DNA of 54,822 nt from Klebsiella pneumoniae (GTDB lineage: Bacteria > Pseudomonadota > Gammaproteobacteria > Pseudomonadales > Pseudohongiellaceae): assembly GCA_945902215.1 (NCBI GenBank), contig CAMDML010000011.1, positions 1 through 54,822 of the forward strand, in the 5' to 3' direction. The translations under genes were made by a program, and so were the position numbers. Under the pieces are notes generated by a model. It was not told where the DNA came from and searched no databases. It worked only from the letters and a program-made list of their open reading frames with translations. Shown here piece after piece: positions 47,140 to 54,822 of the stretch (its first letter is position 1; each line of letters begins with the position of its first letter).

Positions 47140-49428
47140 TCAGAACCTGAAGGTGTAATTGAACTTCAGCGACAGATCCGCAATGGTCGATTCAAACGTG
47201 TTGTTCTTGTCAGGATCGATCAGGCCCCAGTTCAGCACCACGAAAGCTTGCTGGCCCGCTTGCGGAATCCAGTGCAAACGGCTGTTGAAACCGAGATTCT
47301 CGGAGATGTTGTCGTACTGGATCAAGTTGCTCCATGCCAGAGTGGAGGAGAATGCGTACTGGGAATTGAGGCCGAACAAACGCAGGGTGAAATTGCCATA
47401 GGGCAGCTTGATGCGATCTTCAGTGGCCGAAACATCCAGAAAGAAATTGCGATTGGGGCGCCAGCTGATGTTGCCCCGCCGCGAAAAGTGGGTGCCAGTG
47501 TAATACTCCCCACCCTGCAGGTTTATGCCCCCGGCGATCCGGCGCTGGGTACCCCACGACAAACCCATGAAAAATTCGTTCCAAGCATATTCACCCGTCG
47601 GTAGCGTAATCGTGCGCGCACTGTTTGAAGCACGGTAGATTGTGAAGGGCGTCGGCAACACTTCCTTGTATTGGATGTAACGGATGAAGGCGAAACCATT
47701 GGTGTTGGAAAAGGACGACAACCGCAAACCCAGGCTCTCGTTGTTGAGCTTGCCGTTGCCGAGGTTCTCCGCACGGTAGCCTTCCAGGGCCAGCAGTACC
47801 GAGCGGAACAACTTGTCAGGTTCGAGGAAATGGCGGAAGCCAATATTGGCGTGATGATCCTCGATGTCGGTGACATTCACGTAGCCCGCCGCAGGCATGA
47901 AGTTCTTCTCTACGCGCTTGTAGTTGTACAGCGCTTGCCAACCCTGGCTGTTGGGCAATACCAGCCCGAAGCCGTAGGCAGCATTATCACTGCTCAGCTT
48001 GCCTTCGGTGTCAGTTTCTTCGTAGAACCCCATCGACTCAATGGTGTTGCCGTGAAAGGCGGTGTTTCTATAACGGAAGTCGGTGCCGATCAGCGTGTTG
48101 TCGAGATTGGATTGCGGGTTGCCGTCGGTGACAATGGCACCGACTTGCAGATGCGAGCCGACGTTCAGCACCGTCCTGCCAACGAAGATACTCTGGGAAT
48201 CGACGCCGAATGCTTCGTCCTGGTTGATGACGAGGGTGCCAACGTTCCAATCACCAACGCGGCCACTGAGTTTGACGCCGCCAACGATATCGACTGGCGC
48301 ACCAGTTGTACTCAACCCGATCTTGCGCGAGAAAAACGGCCGCGCATTCTGCTTGGCCGGCGTGCTGGCGGCGGAGGAACCAGTGCCGGACACTGCATTG
48401 AAGCCACCTGAGCCGATCTGGCCGAACTCGAAGATATCAACATCACGCAGGAAGAAATCGCGTTTTTCCGGAAAAAACAGGTTGAATCTAGTCAGGTTGA
48501 CCTGGCGGTCATCCACTTCGGTTGCCGAGAAGTCGGTGTTCAGGGTCAACGAAGCATTGAGCTGCGGTGTTACTTTGTAGAACACATCGAGCTGTGGTTC
48601 GTAATTGTTTTCTGCGAATCCGAGCGGACCAAACTTGCGCCGCCGCGCCACTGTCAGCGATGGCACTACATCGAGACCCATGCCCTGCCGCAAATTGGCG
48701 AGGCCGGTAGCGGTGCCGGACACACTGGGATTGATCTCGCGGTTACGCGACATCCACGCGCTACTTTCACCGCTACGGCGGCGAATGCGATTGAAGTTGA
48801 TACCCCACGACGCTGAATCAGGATTGAAAGACAGAGTCTGGAAGGGAATGCGGATCTCCGTACTCCAGCCATCCGCATCACGCACCGACTTCGCTTCCCA
48901 GATACCTTCCCAGTTGGCTTCGATATCGTTGATGTTCTGGAACAGACCATCCCAACGCACACCGTTGGGGTTCACTTCAAAGCGATAGCCGTTACGGCGA
49001 TCGAGATAGGGATCAAGGATCACAGCGAAAATATCGTCACTGCCAAGGGCCTGGCCCTGGCGCAGCACGCGGTCGCTGATTTGCGCGGGATCGCTCTCAA
49101 ACATTCGCGCCCCGATATAAAGCGCGTCTTCGGTATAGAACACGCGCACCTCAGTGCGTTGGCCGGGCTCAAGATATTCCTGGGGAAAGACCGTATGAAA
49201 GTCCTCGATCAGTGCGGCCTGGGACCAGGCGGCATCCTCCAGTCTGCCGTCGATTTCCACGCCGTTGGCCAGGCCCGGCAAATCGATGCTCTTGGCCTCA
49301 CTATCGGCGGCACTTGCCGGGGTTTGAGCATGGGAAAGGGCGGAAACTCCACTCAACGACAGGGCGACCAGGAAGATTGCTACTACAGCGCGGCGCGATG
49401 GCAGAAATAATGCGAAAAACACAGACAT
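47140..49428 (-). CDS. DUF5916 outer-membrane protein with CBM9-like domain (paralogue A)
   Basis: Exported protein of about 762 aa with a signal peptide (AVVAIFLVALSLSGVSALSH). Residues about 45-230 resemble the carbohydrate-binding family 9 domain (VEIDGRLEDAAWSQAALIED, TEDALYIGARMFESDP, DPYLDRRNGYRFEVNPNG). The rest is DUF5916, alternating strands that end LKFNYTFRF, with a terminal phenylalanine as in outer-membrane barrels. Function is unknown; the family is common in Bacteroidota and marine gammaproteobacteria. A paralogue with the same plan lies at 50709-53000. The start is chosen as ATG 49428; ATG 49461 is also possible. Confidence 0.82.
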   Translation of the reverse strand: MSVFFALFLPSRRAVVAIFLVALSLSGVSALSHAQTPASAADSEAKSIDLPGLANGVEIDGRLEDAAWSQAALIEDFHTVFPQEYLEPGQRTEVRVFYTEDALYIGARMFESDPAQISDRVLRQGQALGSDDIFAVILDPYLDRRNGYRFEVNPNGVRWDGLFQNINDIEANWEGIWEAKSVRDADGWSTEIRIPFQTLSFNPDSASWGINFNRIRRRSGESSAWMSRNREINPSVSGTATGLANLRQGMGLDVVPSLTVARRRKFGPLGFAENNYEPQLDVFYKVTPQLNASLTLNTDFSATEVDDRQVNLTRFNLFFPEKRDFFLRDVDIFEFGQIGSGGFNAVSGTGSSAASTPAKQNARPFFSRKIGLSTTGAPVDIVGGVKLSGRVGDWNVGTLVINQDEAFGVDSQSIFVGRTVLNVGSHLQVGAIVTDGNPQSNLDNTLIGTDFRYRNTAFHGNTIESMGFYEETDTEGKLSSDNAAYGFGLVLPNSQGWQALYNYKRVEKNFMPAAGYVNVTDIEDHHANIGFRHFLEPDKLFRSVLLALEGYRAENLGNGKLNNESLGLRLSSFSNTNGFAFIRYIQYKEVLPTPFTIYRASNSARTITLPTGEYAWNEFFMGLSWGTQRRIAGGINLQGGEYYTGTHFSRRGNISWRPNRNFFLDVSATEDRIKLPYGNFTLRLFGLNSQYAFSSTLAWSNLIQYDNISENLGFNSRLHWIPQAGQQAFVVLNWGLIDPDKNNTFESTIADLSLKFNYTFRF

Positions 49429-49578
49429 TTTGCTTCCAGGAAGTTGATGGCAAGAAGGCATTGTATTGCAGAGTATGCGGAATTCTCAGCCCATTGGCCT
49501 GCGCACGCAGGATACAGTCGTCCGGTTCAACAACTAGCAAGTATACTCTTGTGTAACCGCCGAGCCAGACCAAACCGG

Positions 49579-50727
49579 ATGCTGCCCAAGATCCACCATA
49601 TTCAGGCTGAACCCCTCTGGAAGCTGCCCCCCACGCTCCGGGAGCGGCTGCGCATTGACCCTCAACAAGTGCTCTTCCGGCACTTCATGTTTTGTGGAAT
49701 TTATTGCGCTGTAGCGGTTTTCTTCCTGATTTTCTATGGCATCGCCGCACTACTGCGTGGCGAGCAGGTCTACGCCTGGGTTATCTTCGGTTTTGCAGTG
49801 CTGGCTACCACTGGCTATCTCGGCATATGGCTGAGTGGCATCTATATTCTGGCCAATCATTTCATCACGTTCCTGATGGGTTGCCTGTGCCTCTATCTGT
49901 ATTACTCGGGAGGCACGGAGAATACGGGCCCGCTCTATTACCTGGTATTTCCTCTGGTTGCCCTGTTTCAGCAGGGCATCAAAGCCGGAGGTTTTTCGGT
50001 AATGGCACTGTTTATAGCTACTTGGCTGCTGCAGAGTACAGGCATATTCGGTTTTGATACGGAACGCTACACCTTCGTTTTCATGACCCGCCTGGGTACG
50101 GTATACCTGATCGTGGTTGTGCTTTCGTTCATGTTTGCCTACTTCCGCCACGAGGCCGAACGCGAGCTGTTGCTCACCGAGGGCGATCTCGACCAGATCG
50201 TGTACAGCGACATTCTGACCGGGCTCCCCAGCCAAAACCTGATGGGCAAATTGCTGTACACAGAAGCCCTGCGTTACGAGCGTTATCAAACACCCTTCTG
50301 CCTGATGCTGCTCGAAATCGACCAGTTCCAGAAGCTGCACATCCGCTACGGCGCTGCATTCACCAATGAAGTCATGGTCGGGATGGCGGAAATTTTCGCG
50401 GGCATACTCCGGCGTCAGGACATTGCAGGGCGCTGGGAAAGCAATCGTTTCCTGATTCTGGCACCGGTAACTGCACTCGCTGGTGGTCATATCCTTGCGC
50501 AGCGGCTCTGCCAAGTGGTTGCGCTTCATCAATTCATGATCGACAGACAGGCGATGCATTTCACGCTCAGCATCGGGCTTGTGGAAGCACGCAGTGAAGA
50601 TGTCTCCGACACGGTAAACCGGGCGGATGAATTGCTGTACCACGCACGCAAAGCGGGTGGCAATCTGGTTATGGACACGCGCCCGGAACCAACGCCGGAA
50701 ATGGAAGATCAGAACCTGAATGTGTAG
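49579..50727 (+). CDS. Membrane GGDEF-like protein with degenerate active site
   Basis: 382 aa from the ATG at 49579. Five or six membrane helices (about residues 35-195) precede a GGDEF-fold domain (about 215-375): YSDILTGLPSQNLMGKLLYT, CLMLLEIDQFQKLHIRYGAA, FTLSIGLVEARSEDVSDTVN and ADELLYHARKAGGN. The signature itself reads RWESN where GG(D/E)EF is required, so diguanylate cyclase activity is not expected; it may bind c-di-GMP, GTP or a partner. It lies between the two DUF5916 genes on the opposite strand and overlaps the tail of paralogue B by 19 bp. Confidence 0.82.
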   Translation: MLPKIHHIQAEPLWKLPPTLRERLRIDPQQVLFRHFMFCGIYCAVAVFFLIFYGIAALLRGEQVYAWVIFGFAVLATTGYLGIWLSGIYILANHFITFLMGCLCLYLYYSGGTENTGPLYYLVFPLVALFQQGIKAGGFSVMALFIATWLLQSTGIFGFDTERYTFVFMTRLGTVYLIVVVLSFMFAYFRHEAERELLLTEGDLDQIVYSDILTGLPSQNLMGKLLYTEALRYERYQTPFCLMLLEIDQFQKLHIRYGAAFTNEVMVGMAEIFAGILRRQDIAGRWESNRFLILAPVTALAGGHILAQRLCQVVALHQFMIDRQAMHFTLSIGLVEARSEDVSDTVNRADELLYHARKAGGNLVMDTRPEPTPEMEDQNLNV

Positions 50728-53000
50728 TTGTATTTCATGGTCAGATCGTTGTACGTGGACGCAAAGCTGTTGTCCTTGTCGAGATCTGCGACTCCCCAGT
50801 TCAACACCAGATACATCTCCCGCCCCGGTTCCGGAATCCAGTACAGGCGACTGTTGATACCCATGCCTTCGGATACGTTGTCGTACTGCACGCGGTTGGT
50901 CCACGTGAGGTCCGCGGTGAAATTGATCATCGCGTTGAAGGACAACTGGCGCACTGTGAAATCCCCTTGGGGCAATTCAATCCGGTTCTCGGAATAGCCG
51001 GTTTGCAGATTCCAGCCACGGCGCGGCAGCCAAGTCAGGTTGACGCTGGTTTGCAGGCTTTCACCATCATAGTAGTCACCTTGAGTCAGCGTCAGACGCC
51101 CAGCCCATTCGCGCTGACCTCCGGTCTGGATCGATGCAGTGCTCTGCACGAAAGAATAGTCGCCCGGCGGAATCACAATGCTGCGACTGCCATCGGAGGC
51201 GCGGTAGATCGTGAATGGCCGCGTCAACACTTCGCGCTTGCGGGCCAGCGTTGCTGATAGGACATCATTGGTGTTGTTGTTCGCGTTCGCGCGTACTTGC
51301 ACTGTTTCTGAAACCAGGTTGCCCGTCTTCAGATCACTGTTGCGATACCCGTCAAAGCCGCCATACCAGGAGCGCACATAACCCCCCTGTTGCAGAAAAG
51401 TACGCACGCCGGCATCAAGCGCGTGGTCTGTGACTCCACGCTGATTGACGAAACCGAGGCCCGGATTGAAGTTGTAGTCGATGCGTTTGTAGCTGTAAGC
51501 GCCGCGCCACCCATTGGTATTGGGCGCGGCCACACCGAAACCGTACGAGGTATCGTCACCCTTGAGGCCTGGTGTGTCGGACTGCTGATACCACGCTTCG
51601 CTTTCCAACACTTTGCCGCCAGGCATGCGTGAATTGCGATAGCGGAAATCAGCGCCAACCAGACTGTTGTCGAGATTCGCCTGCGGATCGCCATCGGTAA
51701 CGATGACACCGACCTGCGACTCCTGCAGCACGTTCAGTGCGGCGCGGCCAACAAACACACTCTGTGCGTCCACATTGCTGAGGTCATCCTCATCCTGCCG
51801 CACCAGCAGCGAACCGACGTTCCAAGAACCAACCCGGCCGCTGAGTTTGGCGCCTGCCGCCAGATCCACCGGCGCCCCGTTGCTAGACAAACCAATGTTG
51901 CGTGAGAAGAAGGGCCGCCCATTCTGCAGTGCGGCCGTGGGTACCGCCTCGTTGCTTTCCTGGCCGAATATTGAACCATTGCCGATACGGCCGAACTGGA
52001 AGATGTCATTGTCACGTGTGAAGAAATCGCGCCGTTCCGGGAAAAACAGGCTGAATCTGGACAGGTTGACAACGCGGTCATCCACTTCAGTGGCGGAGAA
52101 ATCGGTGTTGAGGGTGAGCGCGGCGTTCAGCTGAGGCGTCACTTTGTAATACATGTCCACCTGCGGTTCGACACTATGATCCTCCGCACCAAGGGGTCCA
52201 AATTTGCGCTCCTGCCGCGCGACGATGTAAGGCACCACATCGAGGCCAAGCCCTTGCTGCAAACCCTGGAAGCCAGTGGCGGTGCCGGCAATGCCCGGGT
52301 TGATCAGCCGGTTGCGGGAAATCCAGCCGATCTCTTCATTGTTGCGGCGGATAGCGCGCCGGAAATTGATGCCCCATTCGCTGTTGTCCGGATTGAAGGA
52401 CAAGGTCTGGAAGGGAATGCGGATTTCGGTGGTCCAGCCTTCTGCGTCGATGTTTGATTTCGCCTGCCAGATGCCAGTCCAATTGCGATCTATCTGCGAC
52501 ACGTTTTGGTAGATGCCTTCAACACGCACACCGTTGGCATTGATTTCGAACAGGTAACCACCACGCCGGTCGAAATACGGATCGATCATCAGCTTGAAGG
52601 AGTCGTCGTTCGGCAGACCCTGGCCCTGACGCATGACGTTGGCGCGAATCAGCGCGGGGTCAGTTTCATACATGCGGGCGCCAACGTAGAGCGCATCCTC
52701 CGAGTAAAACACGCGGATTTCGGTGCGCTGACTCGGTTCGCCATATTCCACGGGATTCATCTGGTGGAAATCGGAAACGAGTGCGGCGCGCGCCCAGACG
52801 GCTTCATCGAGCACGCCATCTACTTCGGGGGCTGTAGTAAAATTGGTGAGCTGAATGATCTTGCCCCCGGTGATGCCGTTGCTGTTTTCCTGCTGAGAAA
52901 GCGCAGGCGTTGAAAAAACGAGCGCGAACAACAGTGCGAACAACTGAGCATGGAAAGGGGGGACAGGAAAAAGCGTGGAGAACGTGATACGAACAGGCAT
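50709..53000 (-). CDS. DUF5916 outer-membrane protein with CBM9-like domain (paralogue B)
   Basis: 763 aa, a close paralogue of the protein at 47140-49428. It has a signal peptide (LFALLFALVFSTPALSQQ), a CBM9-like domain (PEVDGVLDEAVWARAALVSD, YSEDALYVGARMYETDP, DPYFDRRGGYLFEINANG) and a DUF5916 barrel that ends MKYNYTFRF. Shared landmarks include NTDFSATEVDDR, LFFPERRDFF and PFFSRNIGLS. Its 3' end overlaps that of the GGDEF-like gene by 19 bp. Role unknown; a sugar- or lipid-related surface function is only a guess. Confidence 0.82.
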   Translation of the reverse strand: MPVRITFSTLFPVPPFHAQLFALLFALVFSTPALSQQENSNGITGGKIIQLTNFTTAPEVDGVLDEAVWARAALVSDFHQMNPVEYGEPSQRTEIRVFYSEDALYVGARMYETDPALIRANVMRQGQGLPNDDSFKLMIDPYFDRRGGYLFEINANGVRVEGIYQNVSQIDRNWTGIWQAKSNIDAEGWTTEIRIPFQTLSFNPDNSEWGINFRRAIRRNNEEIGWISRNRLINPGIAGTATGFQGLQQGLGLDVVPYIVARQERKFGPLGAEDHSVEPQVDMYYKVTPQLNAALTLNTDFSATEVDDRVVNLSRFSLFFPERRDFFTRDNDIFQFGRIGNGSIFGQESNEAVPTAALQNGRPFFSRNIGLSSNGAPVDLAAGAKLSGRVGSWNVGSLLVRQDEDDLSNVDAQSVFVGRAALNVLQESQVGVIVTDGDPQANLDNSLVGADFRYRNSRMPGGKVLESEAWYQQSDTPGLKGDDTSYGFGVAAPNTNGWRGAYSYKRIDYNFNPGLGFVNQRGVTDHALDAGVRTFLQQGGYVRSWYGGFDGYRNSDLKTGNLVSETVQVRANANNNTNDVLSATLARKREVLTRPFTIYRASDGSRSIVIPPGDYSFVQSTASIQTGGQREWAGRLTLTQGDYYDGESLQTSVNLTWLPRRGWNLQTGYSENRIELPQGDFTVRQLSFNAMINFTADLTWTNRVQYDNVSEGMGINSRLYWIPEPGREMYLVLNWGVADLDKDNSFASTYNDLTMKYNYTFRF

Positions 53001-53329
53001 GGTTGACGTGGCACCTCGGAAGAATGGCGACGAGGATAACGCGGCGGTTGCGCAATGGCCTATCCGTAAGCGCGGATCAGGCTCGCGTTTCTCTTTCTTT
53101 GCACAAATGGCACGACGACGACTCCATACGCGAAATTCCGCCGCCAGAGCACACAGCGCCGACGGAACTGGCGGCGCTGCGCGACTTCACCGCGATCGAC
53201 ATTCGTAGCGATTATGGGGCAATACCATTGGCTCCAGCCAGGTACGCCACTTCGGCACCACTACTACGACGTACTAGCTTTGCGGGACGCTACCACGGTA
53301 ACAACGCGAGACTCCAGGGATCGCCTTGC
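53001..53329. other. gap between paralogue B and oxyR, no recognised gene
   Basis: 329 bp upstream of paralogue B and downstream of oxyR. A plus-strand frame from 53003 stays open for 140 codons, but its product (Arg- and Ser-rich) matches nothing I know. It should contain the paralogue B promoter. Confidence 0.5.
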
Positions 53330-54220
53330 TCATGGCTTGCCCAAAGCGCGGATGATGGAGACCAGTTGCCGGACACATTCCAGCCGCGTGTAATTCTGGC
53401 GTACCAGCAGCACGATGCGCCGTGACGGTGCCGGCGCCTGAAAGTCGATATAGCGGATGTCACCGGTATCGTTACGGGCACCTACGGCCAGTTCAGGCAG
53501 CAGCGTAATCCCCATGTTGGCCGCCACCATGTAGCGCAGGGTTTCCAGACTGGTGGCCTGGAAGCGCTTGTCTTCGTCGGCACCCGCACTGAAACAATAG
53601 CCCAGCGCCTGATCTCTCAGGCAATGGCCGTCTTCCAGCGTCAGCACCTTGTGGCCCTGCAACATGTCGAGCTTCACGCGTTTGCGGTCGGCCAGTTCAT
53701 GCTTGCTGCTGACCGCCAGCACGAACTTTTCATGAAAGAGGTCATACGCCTGGAAGCTATCCATGACGTCGAGCCAGGGCAATGCCAGCGCATCCAGCGT
53801 GCCGTCATCCAGCGACTTCAACAGGTCCGCGGTTTTGTGTTCGTGCAGGTAGAACTGCAGATTGGGCAGTTTCTTGATGAGGGCGGGCATAACGAGCGGA
53901 AGCAGATATGGCGCCAGGGTCGGAATCAACCCGAGATGAAATTCGCCGGACAAGGGATCGCCCAGGGTTTTCGCGGTGAGTTCAAGATCACGTGCAGCGC
54001 TTAGTACCCGACGCGCCTTGGCCAGTAACTGTTCTCCCGCTGGCGTGAGCAAGATGTTACGGGGATGCCGTTCGATCAGACTTACGCCCAGTTGTGCTTC
54101 CAGCTTCATGATCTGGCCGCTGAGGGTCGGCTGACTGACATGGCAGGCTTCCGCTGCCTTGCCAAAATGCCGGTATTTTTCAATGGCATCAAGATATTCA
54201 AGGTCGCGGATTTTAATCAT
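53330..54220 (-). CDS. oxyR: Hydrogen-peroxide-responsive regulator OxyR
   Basis: LysR-family activator, 296 aa, which senses peroxide through a disulfide and turns on katG, ahp and similar genes. The N-terminal winged helix-turn-helix reads HFGKAAEACHVSQPTLSGQI. The redox pair is C200 and C209 in GHCLRDQALGYCF, the same spacing as C199/C208 of E. coli. The rest of the effector domain has normal length. An array of 39-bp repeats lies 38 bp upstream of its start, where regulators might bind. Confidence 0.95.
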   Translation of the reverse strand: MIKIRDLEYLDAIEKYRHFGKAAEACHVSQPTLSGQIMKLEAQLGVSLIERHPRNILLTPAGEQLLAKARRVLSAARDLELTAKTLGDPLSGEFHLGLIPTLAPYLLPLVMPALIKKLPNLQFYLHEHKTADLLKSLDDGTLDALALPWLDVMDSFQAYDLFHEKFVLAVSSKHELADRKRVKLDMLQGHKVLTLEDGHCLRDQALGYCFSAGADEDKRFQATSLETLRYMVAANMGITLLPELAVGARNDTGDIRYIDFQAPAPSRRIVLLVRQNYTRLECVRQLVSIIRALGKP

Positions 54221-54257
54221 GCGCTTATGCGATCCGAAGGCTCACTGTGTTGAGGCG

Positions 54258-54361
54258 GAATTGGCTTGCCAAGTCGAAGCTCCCTGTATTGCAGCTGAAT
54301 TGGCTTGCCAAGCCGAAGCTCCCTGTATTGCAGCTGAATTGGCTTGCCAAGCCGAAGCTCC
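54258..54361. repeat. 39-bp tandem repeat upstream of oxyR
   Basis: Two full copies (54258-54296 and 54297-54335) and a partial third (54336-54361). They are identical except for one T/C change. Each copy carries the near-palindrome TTGGCTTGCCAA, and AGCT recurs beside it. The array lies between tRNA-Leu and oxyR. Confidence 0.9.
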
Positions 54362-54377
54362 TGAAGGGAGCGAAGGA

Positions 54378-54460
54378 TGGTGCGGACGGAGAGACTTGAA
54401 CTCTCACACCATAGGTACTGGAACCTAAATCCAGCGCGTCTGCCATTTCGCCACGTCCGC
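54378..54460 (-). tRNA. tRNA-Leu (anticodon UAG)
   Basis: 83-nt class II tRNA on the minus strand. Acceptor stem GCGGACG pairs with CGTCCGC, followed by ACCA, with the CCA encoded at 54378-54380. The anticodon loop ATTTAGGT gives TAG. The variable arm is of leucine type. Confidence 0.95.
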
Positions 54461-54516
54461 ATCCCCGGAATTATAGCGCAGCGTGGACGAGAGTGACACG
54501 GAACACGGCAAGAGGG

Positions 54517-54749
54517 TTCTGGACACCCACTTGGGTTGAACGTGGCGGGATGATGCAGCTGGGAGGGCCTGGCCGGGGATGGCCCGAGTCGAAGTGCACA
54601 GGGGTGAGGCAAGCGTTTACCAAGCGCAGCTTGGTGCGCAGCCGAACGCCACGAAGCTTTGCTGAGTGGCTGGCCGCTTGCGGTGCGTCTACGGTCCCGG
54701 CATTGCACTACCCTGTCCCGGCCCTTTACGCTGAAGCCAAAGGTGGGTG
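54517..54749 (+). repeat. divergent copy 3 of the dispersed repeat family
   Basis: The left arm (54517-54581) reads TTCTGGACACCCACTTGGG, then GGGAGGGCCTGGCCGGGG, matching copy 2 closely. The centre differs from copies 1 and 2. The right end (CCCGGCCC then GGTGGGTGA, about 54716-54750) is a weak inverse of the left. Confidence 0.55.
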
Positions 54750-54776
54750 ATTTACTGAGCTCATATTGGGCGCCAA

Positions 54777-54822
54777 CTATTGGCCAACACGCTGCTGCAG
54801 CGTGTTGATGCTGGTCTGCAAG
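54777..54822 (-). CDS. possible C-terminus of a gene entering from the right
   Basis: A minus-strand frame reads LQTSINTLQQRVGQ and stops at TAG (54777-54779). Only 14 residues lie inside the window, so the gene cannot be identified and the reading could be chance. Confidence 0.25.
   Translation of the reverse strand, partial: LQTSINTLQQRVGQ

Noticed and set aside
49750-50904. Minus-strand frame of 384 codons
   Set aside because: It is antisense to the GGDEF-like gene, whose domains are recognisable, and it shows no protein features.
53003-53425. Plus-strand frame of 140 codons between paralogue B and oxyR
   Set aside because: It overlaps the oxyR coding end, has no clear ribosome site and resembles no family I know.
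54258-54361. Possible small CRISPR array
   Set aside because: The repeats are directly abutting with no variable spacers, so it is a plain tandem repeat.
54217-54708. Minus-strand frame of 163 codons with a repeated peptide
   Set aside because: It runs through tRNA-Leu and the 39-bp tandem repeats; the repeated peptide is the DNA repeat translated in one of its frames.

Overview
The window reads as a chromosomal segment of a free-living, non-enteric gammaproteobacterium. The evidence is a bacterial 16S rRNA gene at the left edge followed by tyrS, an M23 peptidase gene, anmK and erpA, plus a FabY-type initiating ketoacyl synthase like that of Pseudomonas, an OxyR with the CX8C redox pair, and a tesA-ybbA-ybbP block. 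A marine or freshwater lineage of Pseudomonadales in the broad sense is my best guess; a database search of the 16S would settle it. I see no phage, plasmid, insertion sequence or CRISPR array.

Layout. 1-1546: 5' part of an rrn operon (minus strand) with its promoter and boxA. 1547-7271: housekeeping genes (tyrS, M23 endopeptidase, anmK, erpA, bactofilin, a DUF6776-like membrane protein). 7610-8745: a decayed gene for a metallo-beta-lactamase plus cyclic-nucleotide-binding protein. 8831-20042: a leftward, mostly overlapping polysaccharide locus. RfbF, RfbG and RfbH make a CDP-4-keto-3,6-dideoxyhexose. A split transketolase, whose N-terminal half is fused to a sugar C-methyltransferase, and an SDR epimerase/reductase probably turn it into a branched sugar. 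A GT2 glycosyltransferase, an OafA-type acyltransferase and a YbhN-like membrane protein complete the set. 20105-26017: rightward genes, beginning with a broken outer-membrane beta-barrel gene, then a cupredoxin-like protein, a membrane adenylate cyclase, DinB, GreB and a GlxA-type regulator.

26126-34383: HPF-type ribosome protein, VanY-like carboxypeptidase, FabY, a broken RraA copy, then leftward genes for intact RraA, RluF, a PafA-like phosphatase and class I fumarase. 34524-40123: tesA with its ABC transporter, a pair of inverted 215-bp repeat elements, an RlmK-like methyltransferase and tRNA-Gln. 40239-54460: KatG, a TonB-dependent receptor, a RIO-type kinase, an MHS-family transporter, two DUF5916 outer-membrane paralogues flanking a GGDEF-like protein with a ruined signature, OxyR, a 39-bp tandem repeat and tRNA-Leu. 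A third, divergent copy of the repeat element lies at the right end.

Most notable are the methyltransferase-transketolase fusion inside a CDP-dideoxysugar cassette, the dispersed palindromic repeat family whose end motif also marks the break of the rraA pseudogene, three recognisable decayed genes, and the paired DUF5916/degenerate GGDEF locus. Functions are read from motifs and family memory; no database search was possible.
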